In this document: positions 46,601-58,972 of the stretch, piece after piece
Layout: each line of letters begins with the position of its first letter
Numbering within the stretch: position 1 is the first letter of the stretch
Assembly (NCBI GenBank): GCA_029204225.1
Contig: CM055109.1
Location: forward strand, 7,251,768-7,315,767
DNA: 64,000 nucleotides
Source of the DNA: Diphasiastrum complanatum
Lineage: Eukaryota > Streptophyta > Lycopodiopsida > Lycopodiales > Lycopodiaceae
Reading direction: 5' to 3'
Notes under the pieces: model-generated
Database searches by the model: none
What the model saw: only the letters and a program-made list of their open reading frames with translations
What the model was told of the DNA's origin: nothing
Translations under genes and position numbers: made by a program

Positions 46601-47046
46601 TGTTGTAAGTAGGGGTCCTAAAAATGCCAAAGATTAATTGAGCTCTTTTGGCTTAGTAAAGACCCATCTTAGAATAAAATATTCAAGGTAGGTAGAAGTA
46701 GAAACTCGAGCTACCATAGGAATTGTCATTTGTACTTTGCATGCCACATTTAATGCATGAAAATACTAGGTTTACAATTAGACATATTGAGGTGGCTTTA
46801 ATAAGTCTAGATAGCTTGAGAGGTGGATTCATAACTCCAATTCAACTCAAAGTAGGAGGAGAGTCCATGGATCTCTATATATGTGATGTACTCTCATTGA
46901 GAAGATGATGAAATTTGTGTGTAATGCAAATTTGGAGACTAAGCTCTTTGTGCCCTCTCTCTTTACTCGAGTTTGTACTTTCATATTCTCTCTCTAGCCG
47001 AGTTGAGACATTTATTGTACTTAGTTTCATGTTTTGTTGACAGATC
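46573..47046 (+). repeat. 3' LTR of copia element 1, truncated
   Basis: Matches 41223-41698 closely, then stops at ...GACAGATC, where unrelated sequence begins. Confidence 0.93.
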
Positions 47047-47638
47047 AAACAATAGGTGCGTCGCTCCCGCGAAAGGGTTTAGTTAAGAATTAAACTGAAA
47101 ATACGTTCAACTATACCATAAGAGGTATACTTAACTATGAGTTAAAGTTACTCTAGTTTAACATGTCTTTTCATAACTAGTCGTTTCGTATGGACGACCT
47201 AGTTAAGAGTTATCCAAGGCAATGTCTTTTCCTATTAAAGGTCTAGCCCTTAATTTATAAGGCAAGTACCTAGGATATATATTCTCAAAAAATGACTTAG
47301 GCCTCTTCATGATTTATACTTAACCAGCTCATATCTTCATTTTCGAGTATATCATGCCATATTTATGTTGATATTCAATTTTTGACATTTGCGTGGCATC
47401 ACAGACCTTAGTGAGTTTCTAGAGACAATCAAATCCATTTCTTGGCAAGATTTGTTTGAAAGTAGTTTTCACTTCATCTTATCTTCATTCCAGGTTTGTG
47501 AGGGAGTGATAGAACTGTGATTACAAGTCCATTTGTTGGATTAGAAATCAAATTTGAGTGAAACACTACAAGTTAGAAACCTTTGTGAGTTTCAAGTTCA
47601 ATCAGAGTTATTTCTTGTTTGTAGAAGTCACTAGTAAG
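47047..47638 (+). other. Unexplained segment, then leader of copia element 2
   Basis: 47047-47230 is a stretch unlike its surroundings, with a GC-rich start and small inverted repeats such as CTATACC/GGTATAC. 47230-47638 resembles a copia leader before gag. No LTR of element 2 is found on this side. Confidence 0.4.
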
Positions 47639-49038
47639 ATGGGATCTGCTAGAGCATACCATCTAGAAGCTAGTGAGAGATTGAATTCTACAAATTATGC
47701 TATTTGGAAGGTTAGGATGGAGTCACTCTTGGTGCTCCAAGACCTTTATGAGTCTCTAATTGAAGATGAAGATGAACCTCTAGGTGCACAGGAGTTACCT
47801 AGATACAAGAAGACATCTAGGCTTGCACTTCATTGTGTGAAGATGAATATGAGCAATGATTTGTTGAGAGATGTATCAGGATGTACTAGTGCTAAAGAGG
47901 CTTGGAGTCTTTAAAATCAATCTATTAATCTAGTAAAACTTCAAGAGTACTCATGCTTAGAAATCAGATTTTGTAAAGCAAGAAGAGGTGAGGAGAGTGC
48001 ACATGATTATGTGTTTATAATCAAGTCTCTAAATAGGGAGTTGGCTTCCATTGGAGAGAATATTCATAATGGAGAGCTTGTACAAATTGCTCTTAATGGT
48101 CTAGGAGATGACTTTGCAAATTTGGTTCAAAGTTTTGCCATCCAAGACACTTTGCCAACTATAGAAAAACTTCATAGTGTATTAGTGGCTCAAAAGTGTA
48201 GGATGCTCCACACCAAGGCAAGAATGAGCTCATTGTCTTTGCAGGATGGAGATGAGAAAGCCAATTTCTCATTCAAGGACAAAAATAAGACCAATGGAAA
48301 GAAATAGCATCCCAAGGAGGCCAAAGAAGAGGATGATGCATCAAGCTCAAAGGACAAGTCAAAGCAAAAATGCTTCTTTTGTGGAAAGAAGGGGCATTAT
48401 GCATCTGAATCTACAAGAGGCTAAGAGCCAAAGAAGAGAAGGAAAAACAAGGGAACCTTGCATATGAAGAGGATGAAGATGAGGAGATCTCATCTTTGAT
48501 GGCATCTACATCCACTCCAACAAGCAAAAGCAGCTCAAAGGACACTTGGTGGATTGATAGTGGGGCTAGCTCCCACATGACTTTCCAAAAGGACACATTG
48601 TCAACCTTATACTCTTTCAATGGTGCTAATAAATTTGTTTCTTTAGCAAATGATCAAGAGTAAAAGATAGATGGTGTTGATACAATCTCATTAAGTCTAG
48701 GATCTAGCAAAAGAATGGATCTAGACAATGTCCTTTTTGTACCATCAATTACCAAGAGCTTGCTTAGTGTTGGACAACTAATGGATGATGGTCTAGATGT
48801 TCACTTCAAGCATGGAATTTGTTCCATCATGAAGAATGATAATTGCATAGCAAATGGTGTTAAACAAGGTAAATTGTTTAAGTTGGATGCTAAAATTGCT
48901 AAAGCAAAAGAGGAAATCATTCATTTAAATGTACACTCTTTTTCTCATGTACCAAGTAGTGATGATAAGATGCATGAAACATTCTTAGATGTTTATACAA
49001 GAGATGCTTCATTTCTGTTGATCTGTAGTTTAATCTAA
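47639..49038 (+). pseudogene. Copia element 2 gag and protease
   Basis: Related to copia element 1. Gag starts MGSARAYHLEASERLNSTN, then YAIWKVRMESLLVL, MNMSNDLLRD and SLNRELASIGENI; its zinc knuckle is CFFCGKKGHYA with the tail lost. The protease reads WWIDSGASSHMTF, continuing to FVPSITKSLLSVGQL. The frame ends in the GAG-pre-integrase region. Many frame changes and stops. Confidence 0.88.
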
Positions 49039-49369
49039 GAATCTTGTTGTTCGTTAACATTTTACAAGTAGATAGAAATAGGAATCGAATGGAATTCATT
49101 AGCATTGCATGCATATCCTTAGATGAATGTTTAGGCTTGCATGGTTTTGATCTTGTGAGTGCAACTGGAGTGAACATAATCTGAGTAACCCACCGACAGG
49201 CTGGGAAATATACTACAACCTAACCGCATCTTTCTGCCTAATCTGGCTTTGTAATAAGAAGATCACAATAAGAGAGCCAACCGCCTGGTAACGGGCAAAA
49301 ACACCCGGTAATCACAGATAAAAAATTGAGAAAAACCAAGAAGAGATCGCTTCACATATTATATCACTG
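49039..49369. other. Non-coding junction
   Basis: Sequence between the copia 2 protease and a copia family-C fragment; no motif seen. Confidence 0.4.
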
Positions 49370-50110
49370 ATAGAATCTGTGAACATCGAATGGAACTGTT
49401 GAGAGGAAAAATCATACCTTAGTTGAATAAGCCAAGTGCATGCTTGCTCACACATCACTACCAAAACGCTTCTGGACTAAAGCTGTTTCCACTGCAGCTT
49501 ACATCCAGAACATGTATTTGACTAAATCTCTTTCAGGTAAAACTCCTTATGAAGTTTGGACAGGATCCAAACCATCAGTGAGAATCCTCATAGTATTTGG
49601 CTATATAGCCTACGTGTAGATCCCAAAAGAGAGATGGAAGAAATTGGACTTCCAAAGTCTGAAATCCATCCATATTGGTTATGCTTCTTCAGATAATATC
49701 TACAAGTTGTATGATCGTGATACCTCAAAGATACTCTTTAGCAAGGATGTTGTCTTTATAGAGGATTAATTCATCGACTTGAAAGACAAGAGCAAAGTTT
49801 CATGTGAACTATCAACTAGTCCAGCCATCGACACAACAATTTGAGCCTCAAGTTCAAACATGCCGACAATATTCGACAACGAATTTGAAGAAGACATTAC
49901 TACTACTTAGGAGCAACAAAACTAAGGACATGGTCATCAACCTACACCACCTCCAAGAAGATAAAATAGAGTGTGCACATAGCCTACAGGATACATTAAT
50001 GAATTTACTTATTATCTAATTCAGGATCCGACTATTGTCGAAGAAGCACTTAGTCAGATAGACTTTGATATTTGGAGAGAAGCAATGGTCATAGAGTACG
50101 CCTCTCTAAT
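49370..50110 (+). pseudogene. Copia integrase relic (family C, copy 2)
   Basis: Reads VERKNHTLVE, LPKRFWTKAVSTAAYIQNMY, GKTPYEVWTGSKPSV, IVFGYIAYV, KKLDFQSLKSIHIGYASSD and ILFSKDVVFIED. Then there is a degenerate linker to IVEEALSQIDFDIWREAM. Close in sequence to 7400-7930. Confidence 0.82.
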
Positions 50111-50159
50111 CAAGAACCAGACATGATCATTTGTCAAATTGCTTGCCATCTAGTATCTT

Positions 50160-50717
50160 GTGTGTATGAAAGTGAGATCAACAACCTTGGTGTCAATGAT
50201 CTTGCAAGGATTGAGGAGGAGCAACAAAGTGATGGAGATCTTGAGGATCCACCTCAAAGATCAAGTGCTCCAAGAAGATCCACCAAGGCAAGGGCCGAGC
50301 CTTCAAGGCTCACTTTGGTCTAGTCATTTTAGCATGATAAATCTTAGTAATAGTAGCAAGTACATGTTTTGTGATCTTGATCAATGTGATTTTCACAAGA
50401 CATGGAGACATCAGATTTCCTTCAAAGAAAAGCATCAAGATCAAGCAAGGGCAAGTTTCAAGTTCATGCATCTTCACTCAACATGGAAGAAATTAGGTGC
50501 AAAGGTGCAAGGAAGAATCAAGACTCTTCAATTCATCTTGGAGGAGATCAAGATCAAAGAAGTTCTATCTTGGATATGGTGATAGATCATGTCATCATCT
50601 TTAGGGGCTCATTAGTCATGTTCTAGACCTGAATATGATTCATTTTTTATGTTAAGATCAGGTCTTAGAATTGTATATAGATACATTATTGTTTCCAAGG
50701 CTAGATTTGAGGAGGAG
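50160..50717 (+). pseudogene. Copia element 2 linker and 3' end
   Basis: DPPQRSSAPRRSTKARAEPS matches the integrase-RT linker of copia elements (element 1 has TPRRSMRERSEPKRL). RT and RNase H are deleted. A purine tract, GATTTGAGGAGGAG, ends at 50717. Confidence 0.65.
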
Positions 50718-51387
50718 TGTGAAAAATAGCCTATTATGGCAAATCTAGCCATGTAGAACTTTGTAAAATATTGTGTATAATTGAGTTCCACACATGGAAG
50801 GCCAAGATGCCACATGTCAACCCACTCCTAATGTAGGTTGGTCATGTCTATTTGGTAGTCATCCCTACTTTAGGAGACCTACACCTAGATTTAAGGTGAG
50901 ATTTTGACCAGCTAGCTACCTACCAAGCATAACTCTAGGATCTAGGCTAGGGTTTCATTTTAGGGAAAGGAGAGTGAGTTACCTTCCTTATTACATGCTA
51001 GAATTCCACCTAACTTCAAGTAGGAAGTCGAATTTGCTATGTATCCCCTCTCTCCATAGTGAGAAGATAGAAATTTTTTGGAGCTCATTGGCAATCTCAA
51101 GCTAGTTCACTATGTACATTGAGTTTTTGTGATCCAAATGAAACCAGATCAATTTCTACTTGTTTCTCAGGTTGAAGGCCATACTATAGCCTGTAGTACA
51201 CACGTGTGGACTCGGATTTGGGTCTTTGATCTTGTTTATTGATTATCCATACTTGTTATGTGTCAAATTGCTAATCTAGATCAACATTTATTGTCTAGTT
51301 TTTTTATGCATTGTTAAGCAAGCACATAATCTCTCTTGTGGATCTTCTAAGATCCATTTTTGGTCCTCAAAGTACTGTACTTTCACA
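50718..51387 (+). repeat. 3' LTR of copia element 2 (670 bp)
   Basis: Begins TGTGAAA and ends TTTCACA, perfect 7-base inverted ends, directly after the purine tract. Confidence 0.75.
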
Positions 51388-51567
51388 GTTCTTGCTTGTC
51401 ATTACTAACTAGTATTCCTCAGCTCTCATGCTCGGCTCTCAGTCTTCGTTCGTCTCGTCTTCTTAGAGACCTCCTCGGTCTAAGGTGAGAGGTGCTCTTG
51501 AGTTGCTCTGGTTGAGTATCTTGGGGATTCGTCAGAATCAGCCAACAATGGGCAATAGTTACTTGGA
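51388..51567. other. Short non-coding stretch
   Basis: No feature recognised. Confidence 0.4.
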
Positions 51568-52190
51568 CTTTACACACATATAAAATGTTGCAAATGGCGC
51601 AAAGCTCAACTAATAGCAAAAGGGTATTCTCAAGTCAAGGGAATAGATTATGATGAGATATTTTTTCCTTTTGCAAAGGTAACTTCTATCAGTGCTTTGA
51701 TGGCTATAGCAGCTACCTTTGAGCTTGTGGAGTAGATGGACATGAAAACAATTATTCTTCATGGAGATATTAGGTTTTGGAGAGGTAATGTTAAAGAAGC
51801 TTTAGTGTACAGAGATTAAAGAAGTCAATATATGAACTTAAACAATCACCAAGAATGTGGTATCAAACATTTGATTCACAAATATTGGGACAAAGATTTG
51901 AACATAGTGAGGCCGATCACTATGTCTATTTGAAGTACATTGACGATCATTTTATTGTTTTGTTACTATATGTTGATGGCATTCTTTTGGTAATATCAAG
52001 AAAATGATCCAAGAAGTAAAGTCCCAATTGGCATCCCATTTTGAGATTGAGGATCTTGTAGAAGCACACTATTGTATGGAGATTGAGATTAAAATATATC
52101 GTCAAAATAGGATATTGAGAAGATGTGACAAATATTTAGATTGCAAAATTGTCAATGTTCCTATTCCTATGGTGCTCATATATATGTAGA
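51568..52190 (+). pseudogene. Copia RT relic (family D, copy 1)
   Basis: LIAKGYSQVKGIDYDEI, SISALMAIAATFELVE then stop, LKKSIYELKQSPRMWYQ, HYVYLKYIDDHFIVLLL, and YVDGILL in place of YVDD. Stops and indels throughout. A sister copy lies at 60727-61390, and the downstream sequence to 52750 is shared as well. Confidence 0.85.
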
Positions 52191-52749
52191 TGTTGGGCAT
52201 TTGTGGTACACCATGCATATAGCACAATATAGATAGAAGAATAATTGTGAGGGCTCTAGCACCCTACATGTGTAAGTCCAACCTGATGAGCACATCAATA
52301 TTTCATTTGATGGTTGGAAGTGAAAATGATTTTAAGGCCATTGTAAGAATTAAATCCATTAGAGGCCTAAGTCAAATTAGTGGAATAAAGAGTGTTTCCC
52401 ACCTATCTTAAAATTCAAACGTATAGGGAGGTAGAGAATACCCAACATGGCCAAATGCCTCACTCTCCACTATAGATAGTGGCAAAATGTACTTCATTTC
52501 TCATGTTCAATCAAAGAAAGGTGGAGAGTCTACCATATTTCCATTGGATGTCTTTGCTTTCCCTTCTCCTCCATCTCTCTTATGTTGATTGGGTTTTCAT
52601 GCTTGTTGGACTTTGCATTTGTTGGATTTGCTTTTTACTGTTATTCTTTATGAGAGGAAAGAAGGGAAAAATGAGCTTTGATCTTGTGGATGATTTAGGT
52701 TTAATAGTTGTAGGTGAATAGAGTTTGTTATGCCCATGAAGGATTCGGA
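52191..52749 (+). repeat. Downstream part of family-D repeat, copy 1
   Basis: Aligns with 61390-61890. It ends with about 24 bases of a family-B LTR start (TGTTATGCCCATGAAGGA) at 52727, where it is replaced by R1. Confidence 0.7.
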
Positions 52750-52853
52750 ATTTCAAGACATCCAGTTGGTACTTGCCACCATCTCACCACACAAAATCGC
52801 AGAAGTTAGCATAGTGAGGAAGACAAGTGTCAACGTTGATTGTCAGTTGTTAT
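52750..52853 (+). repeat. R1 repeat, partial copy 2
   Basis: Matches 57562-57663 nearly base for base (AAGACATCCAG...GTCAGTTGTTAT). Confidence 0.85.
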
Positions 52854-53797
<944 letters not shown>

Positions 53798-53861
53798 CAA
53801 CCGACCAAACCTGTAGTCAGTGAATCCCTTAAGGGGCAGCTAGCTCCCCTCTAAAGGAAAG

Positions 53862-54389
53862 CTAATTGCTCGCCAAGGAATAGTAAATATCTGTAGGCAG
53901 CCCAAAAGATAGTCCAGGAAAAGTTTCTTGTGTCAGCATTCTATTTATGATCAAATATAATTTGTTTTTCAGAAAGCTATTTTTTTTTAATGCACCAATA
54001 AGAGTTTTGACTTCCATTAGAAACGTCTGTTGCTTGTTACAGCAGTACATAGCTGCAATGACCTGAGATATGATGATTTTATTGGAATTATTCATTGGTC
54101 TATTGGAAGCCAAGTGTATGTATTGCAAGAAGGGCAAATCTCTTCTTTTGTCATATTTAGAAAGAAGTACCTCGCCATTTATGGGATTAAAAGAAATGGT
54201 AATGTTTAAAAAGTTAACCACATTATTGGCGATGTTGCTTTTATCTATGTCGAGATATTCCAAGGGATAGATCCAAAAAGGGTTGTCCGGTGTCCTAGGC
54301 TGCGTTTTGTCCATGAACTTGTCGATAAGGGGATTGTTGATAAAGCATATATCATCAATATATCTGAAAGAGAACTTGAAATCAGTCAT
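53862..54389 (-). pseudogene. PLE reverse transcriptase, C-terminal half
   Basis: Contains FSFRYIDDICFINNP (the catalytic YxDD pair as YIDD, preceded by FRY as in PLEs), NFLNITISFNPINGEVLLSK, and YDKRRDLPFLQYIHLASNRP. The last matches the PLE signature YDKRxDFxF...SNxP, followed by IISQVIAAMYCCNKQQTF (thumb). It ends at a stop after YYSLASN. A frame change separates it from the N-terminal half. Confidence 0.85.
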
Positions 54390-54453
54390 ATATTTTTATC
54401 TGTCTCAATTTCGCCAACCTTTTGATGAATTGCATCTCGAAGTAAGAGAGATA

Positions 54454-55254
54454 TCAATTACACCATAAAGGCAAACAAGAGAATCCCATAGGAATCCCCC
54501 TGATTTGTCTCCATGTATGATTACCAAGTCCAACAATACAATTATCTATCAAAAGAAAACTCCATGCACATACTGTATCCATGTCAATAGCATTCCATTT
54601 GTCAGAATTTTTTTTGTTGTTCCAAGACCATTGGAAATCTCTGGTACTTAATATCCATTTATAGAAAAGGGTTTTTCCTTTTGTGAATCTTAAGACAAAT
54701 AGGATTAGTTTTCTTATAACCGTCTTCAGTCCATCCGGTCCATCCAGGGGTATATTTTCATAACATTTGGAAATATCCATGGCTTCCATACAGTAAATCT
54801 CCTTTGGTATATTTAAATAGAAGTCAATAGAGGATTCACATTGCCAAAGTAAAGCTGTATCCCCATTTAGGTAGCTCTTGTATGTTTTCGCCTTAAGGCC
54901 TGCACCTTCCATAATGAAAGGATGCAGCATACCCAGAACCCCTGTCAGGAATTTAGCAAGTCCAGAAAAATAGCACTCATGGACATTTGTGATCCATCTG
55001 AAAGAGTTTTTATGAGCTTTAAAAGTGCATAAGAGGTAGGGAAGTTCTTTTGAATAAATGAACTCTTCCAGTATTCTTTTTCCCAAAGTGTCCTTTATAT
55101 GCTCTAAAGAGTGATGAACAAAATTATTTGATCTGTTAGGAAAGGGCTCAAAATCTTGACAAACAAGCCTCTTAATTGCTAGTGTTCTGACAAGATTAAT
55201 ACATGGATTATGTTGCGCTTTGTCTACGCCATTGACGTATAAATGTTTGATCAA
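54454..55254 (-). pseudogene. PLE reverse transcriptase, N-terminal half
   Basis: 266 open residues. They include RILEEFIYSKELPYLLCTFK, AHKNSFRWI (PLE 'KxHK...R'), MEAMDISKCYENIPLDG (motif A: Asp, and the Y-x-NIP seen in PLEs) and WRQIRGIPMGFSC (PLE GIPMGxxxAP motif, here with CLPL). The open frame ends just after this. Past the stop, other frames give the expected continuation (YFEMQFIKRLAKL). The long open frame suggests fairly recent inactivation. Confidence 0.85.
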
Positions 55255-55277
55255 CCATTGTCGTTCATTATTGGCAT

Positions 55278-55776
55278 CTATCTTTTTCTATAAACTAACA
55301 ATATTCCCTTGAATCCATTTTTTTTCTTTTTTACCATATCAATAGCGGCAAGTCTACATAACTCGGCATGTTTCAAAACAGTATCATCATCTATCATTGC
55401 ACATTCAGGTAAAAGCTTCATAAGTTTAAACCAACCATCATAAAGTTCATTACCCACACTGTAAATACACGTATGTTGCAACATAATATGATTAAGTCCC
55501 TTTTCTAATGATTTTTTTGTTGCAGTCCGTTGTAAGTACATGATCAAATTTATCCGAAATGAATTTTTTGACATGTTTCAGAGAAGCACAGGAACATAAA
55601 GGTAGATTTTCAATCTTAGAATTGCAAAAAACATCAAACGGAAAATACCATTCACTTTTGATATTCGGCATATAAGACCACACAAACACAATATCATGGA
55701 AGGACTCATATATAAGGCCAAAGATCTGTAATAAAATGCGAGGGTAAAAATGTCTCACATGAACTGTCTCAAACAT
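55278..55776 (-). pseudogene. PLE region upstream of RT
   Basis: Two frames (55492-55776 and 55278-55574). The first has NLPLCSCASLKHVKKF then DHVLTTDCNKKI. The second has LEKGLNHIMLQHTC and AELCRLAAIDMVKKKKNGFKG. A Cys-x-Cys followed by HVLTTD and a KGLNH stretch is a plausible conserved N-terminal extension before RT. I recognise no endonuclease active site. Confidence 0.5.
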
Positions 55777-56008
55777 TCTATTGCAGTAATGTCAGTGTAA
55801 AAAGATCTTTGCCTTGTCCTTGTGCATGTTGAGTTGTAGTCGATCAACCGCATCCTAGTAAGAGTTCTTCTGTCCAGAACCTTATCCTCCTGCGAGCCAG
55901 TTAATCCTTGTAAAAGTTTAGCTTTTTAACCAGTAAATCTTCTTTTGCAGCACTACATTGCCCATTCTTACCTTTGTAACCTATAAACCTCCTTCTTTTT
56001 CCCATATT

Positions 56009-57224
56009 CTATCTAGACTCCATGGAACTCGAGTTGTTTAAGTTGAAAGAGTCAGGCCTTTTATTAGAGTTTTGGAAGAATTTATCTTGGAGAGTGGAGA
56101 AACTTGGTCTTTTGAGTAAGCGTTCAATTTCTCTAATGTTTTCCACATCACCAAGTTTGGCAGAGGAGTTTGCTGCTAAATCTATAGATGCATCAATCAT
56201 GTGCTAGCGTATAAAGAGAAAAGTGAGGTGTGACTTGACAACGTCTCTGGTAGGCTTATGAAGCCAAAGGAAGAATGCATTCAACTGATTTTGCAAGGAT
56301 GCACTAGGGAAAAACTTACACAAATTGTTCATTATGAACCAGACAACATGATCGAACTAAACAATGGAACAGTTGTTTTTGCATTTGTCACCACATCTAC
56401 ATTTGAAAAAGGGTCTCTTCCAATTCCAGATTCTGGCCTGGTGCATATTCATTCTACTAAAACCGGTGTCAAGGTGTCCACGAACCCGAGCACAGGTTTG
56501 CTCAGAAGGGCAACGAGATAGCTCAAAAAGGTTCATGTGAATGATATTGTCAAAGGCGATAGGTGTCTCAAGTGAAGTATTCTTATTTAAAGCGGCAAGT
56601 CTACAAGTTTCCACTTCTTTATCAGTCAGATGTGCAAGTAGAATCCAAAGTTCTATAGGCAAGGGAGCTAGAAAGTTTACAGAGGGTAGGTAGGCTCCAA
56701 AGTTTGAAAGCCATACGTGCAGACTTGAACTCAATAGTTCAGCTGGGGACCATAGGGATTTGACAGTTTTTAGCTAATTGCCAGAACTCGAAGGTAGATT
56801 GGCCTCCTACCTCACAAATACCTTGCGAGAAGATTTCAAGCTGCGAAGCACTATCTTTGTCCAACTCATCAAGAAAAACAAGAGGGTGTGGAGAGAGGGG
56901 TGTATCGGAAATGGTAGGCATTGGTTCGGCAAGCAAGACATCATTTTTTTTTTCAAGGCATGTGAAGACTTTTCTTATATTTTGGTTATAAAATCTCTCT
57001 TCGTCCTCATATTTATCAGCAAGACTAGCAAGATCAGCAACAAACATTTTCACAGTACCTAAAGGGTCAATATGGTTTTTACCATAATCCATGTAGATTT
57101 TTACCCAGTGTAAGGTATCCAAGAGATCAATCATACAGAGCACTTTATCTTCTGGTCCAGTAGCATTACAGGTAGCACGATCATTTCCAATAATAAAACT
57201 ATGCAACATCACAGCTCTTTTCAT
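56009..57224 (-). pseudogene. PLE upstream ORFs of unknown function
   Basis: 56739-57224 (161 aa) is acidic with no named domain (VKIYMDYGKNHIDPLGTVKM, FVADLASLADKYEDEERFYN). 56357-56734 (125 aa), in another frame, includes TCRLAALNKNTSLETPIAF and ends FFKCRCGDKCKNNCSIV, a Cys cluster like a small zinc site. 56009-56200 (63 aa) is Ser/Asn rich. The same strand, order and spacing suggest one long N-terminal coding region broken by frameshifts. It may belong to the PLE or be an unrelated gene fragment. Confidence 0.4.
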
Positions 57225-57240
57225 ACAACAAATTAAAGTT

Positions 57241-57429
57241 TGTATGAATCGATTAGGGGGAGGAAGGGGCTCCCCGTAACCAAGATCAACAACATCCTAA
57301 AACCAACATGAGGACTAAACCATGAAAAAAAACCTTTGTTAGCCTATGAATCCATGTAAGGTAAAGGTTTGATACTATCTCGACCAAAGGATAGTCGAAT
57401 TCACACCACAAGGATGCTCAGAGAGAGAT
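57241..57429. other. Flank of the PLE, nothing recognised
   Basis: No motif seen. Confidence 0.4.
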
Positions 57430-57663
57430 TAACGAAACATACCTCCTCTTGCCAAAGCAAGGCCAAACCTTTTGAAATCTTTATTCATACCCAACAAGGT
57501 AAAATATAGCTGAAAGCATACAGTTCTTCAAAGAAAGAAAGCACCATATAGCGAAACAAATTTTAAGACATCCAGCTGGTACCTGCCACCATCCCACCAC
57601 ACAAAACTGCCCAAGTTAGCACAGTGAGGAAGACAGGTGTCAACACTGAATGTCAGTTGTTAT
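57430..57663 (+). repeat. R1 repeat, copy 3
   Basis: Aligns with 34290-34480 on the left and with 52750-52853 on the right, so it joins the two other copies. Confidence 0.8.
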
Positions 57664-58972
57664 CCATGTCCAAAATAAGTCTAGCAGCTTTAACAACTTA
57701 AAATAATTGATAAAACAATGTAGTTCAATCTTCAATATGTAATACACATAATTATTTGCGATAGGCTTTCCCATACTAATACTGTACTAGCATTCCGCGA
57801 TTCTGATCAGTCTTATGGTACTAGTCCATATCAATTTATAAAGTAGAAGCATACGTATTGAAAAACAACTGCATTATATAAGTTGTGATTAGCAAACAAG
57901 AGATAGTATGGAATGGCACTTGATATGGGGCAAATCCATGCCATACCAGTATCCGAACCCATAATAGGCATAGTACCATTTTCGAAACTTTTGAGAACAT
58001 CCATGCTTTCCAAGAGTATGCCAACTATCGCCCAGTTTCATAAGATTTTAAAATTTTGATCCTGTTTATTGTGCTATTACCAGTACGTGTTTTAGAAAAG
58101 TACTTTACCCTACCATTTGTACTAGGATTAGGGCAGATCCGTGCCATACTAATACCTACAAATGTGGCGATCCCTTGTATAAATCCATGTACCTTAAGGG
58201 CGCATAGGTTATCAATACTTGTATTATTGTTCTTACGATTCTTTTATTGTAAAAAAAATTCGGTCATAATTTGCGTAGTCCGGGCTTATATATGTATGTT
58301 TATCATTGCTAGCCGAGAGGTAAAAACATGAGAGTTCAAGCAATATCGTTATAAGTTACGCCATTACCATCTGTCATAATCAATCCTACATGTGAATGCT
58401 TCCAAATTTGTACTTTATTACCTTTTTTGTAAACCAACACATGAGGTAAAGTTTCGCAATACTAGCTTGAATAGATGTCGCGTGAGAGTCTTGTGAGAAA
58501 GCCATATTTGTTTACGAACAATACTTTCTTCGGAGACTGGTAGTAGAGATATTTTGAGTCTAGTTTTAGCCATAACAATAATAGCATAAAAAAGCATTGC
58601 TAAACATACTATATTCCCATTACGAAATGTATTCTTTGCTTTTAGTAAAAAGGGAATGCTAGAAACATATATATAAACTTCACAAAGATGTTCTTCGGAA
58701 TGCATACCTATATAAGAACATAATCTGAGTCCAAAATTGGAATCGGGATGCAACCTCGTAGTAGGAAGCTCTATTTACAAGAGTCATATTGCATTTGCTT
58801 ACCATTGGTCTATGATAAATCATACCTCTCGTGGTGACCATCATATTACTCAATACAAAGCATCATGTTGGCGGCCAGCCAAGTAACTGTATTATCGTTG
58901 AAGAGGCATGCAATACTTCTCAAAAAAAAAATTTGGTCATCGCTGCCCTCTCAGCACTGAAAGGGCCGCAAC
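57664..58972. other. 1.3-kb sequence separating R1 and R2 in this copy
   Basis: At 52853/52854 R1 and R2 are contiguous. Here 1309 bases lie between them at the same point. No inverted ends or coding content seen. It includes two diverged copies of a 28-base phrase (nAAATCCATGCCATACCAGTA at about 57936 and GCAGATCCGTGCCATACTAA at about 58133). Confidence 0.6.

Larger units (their letters stand above)
41223..47046 (+). mobile_element. Ty1/copia element 1, nearly full length
   Basis: 5' LTR 41223-41836, initiator-Met-tRNA primer site, leader, gag, protease, integrase, RT, RNase H, purine tract (AGGAGAAG) and 3' LTR from 46573. The LTRs differ by roughly ten positions in 474 bases by eye, so it is the youngest element here. 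It is disabled by a few frameshifts and stops and by loss of the last 140 bases of the 3' LTR at 47046. The 5' flank CCTTG cannot be matched to a target duplication because the 3' boundary is missing. Confidence 0.95.
53868..57240 (-). mobile_element. Penelope-like retroelement (PLE) relic
   Basis: A minus-strand retroelement with a Penelope-type RT and an unidentified upstream coding region. It has no LTRs and no integrase. Coding blocks from 5' to 3': 56739-57224, 56357-56734, 56009-56200, 55278-55776, 54454-55254 and 53862-54389. The element ends near 53862, shortly before R2's GA tract. I see no GIY-YIG endonuclease downstream of RT, where canonical PLEs carry it. Confidence 0.75.

Noticed and set aside
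55278-57224. GIY-YIG endonuclease for the PLE
   Set aside because: Looked for GIY...YIG with the downstream Arg and Glu on the minus strand; no convincing match, so not annotated.
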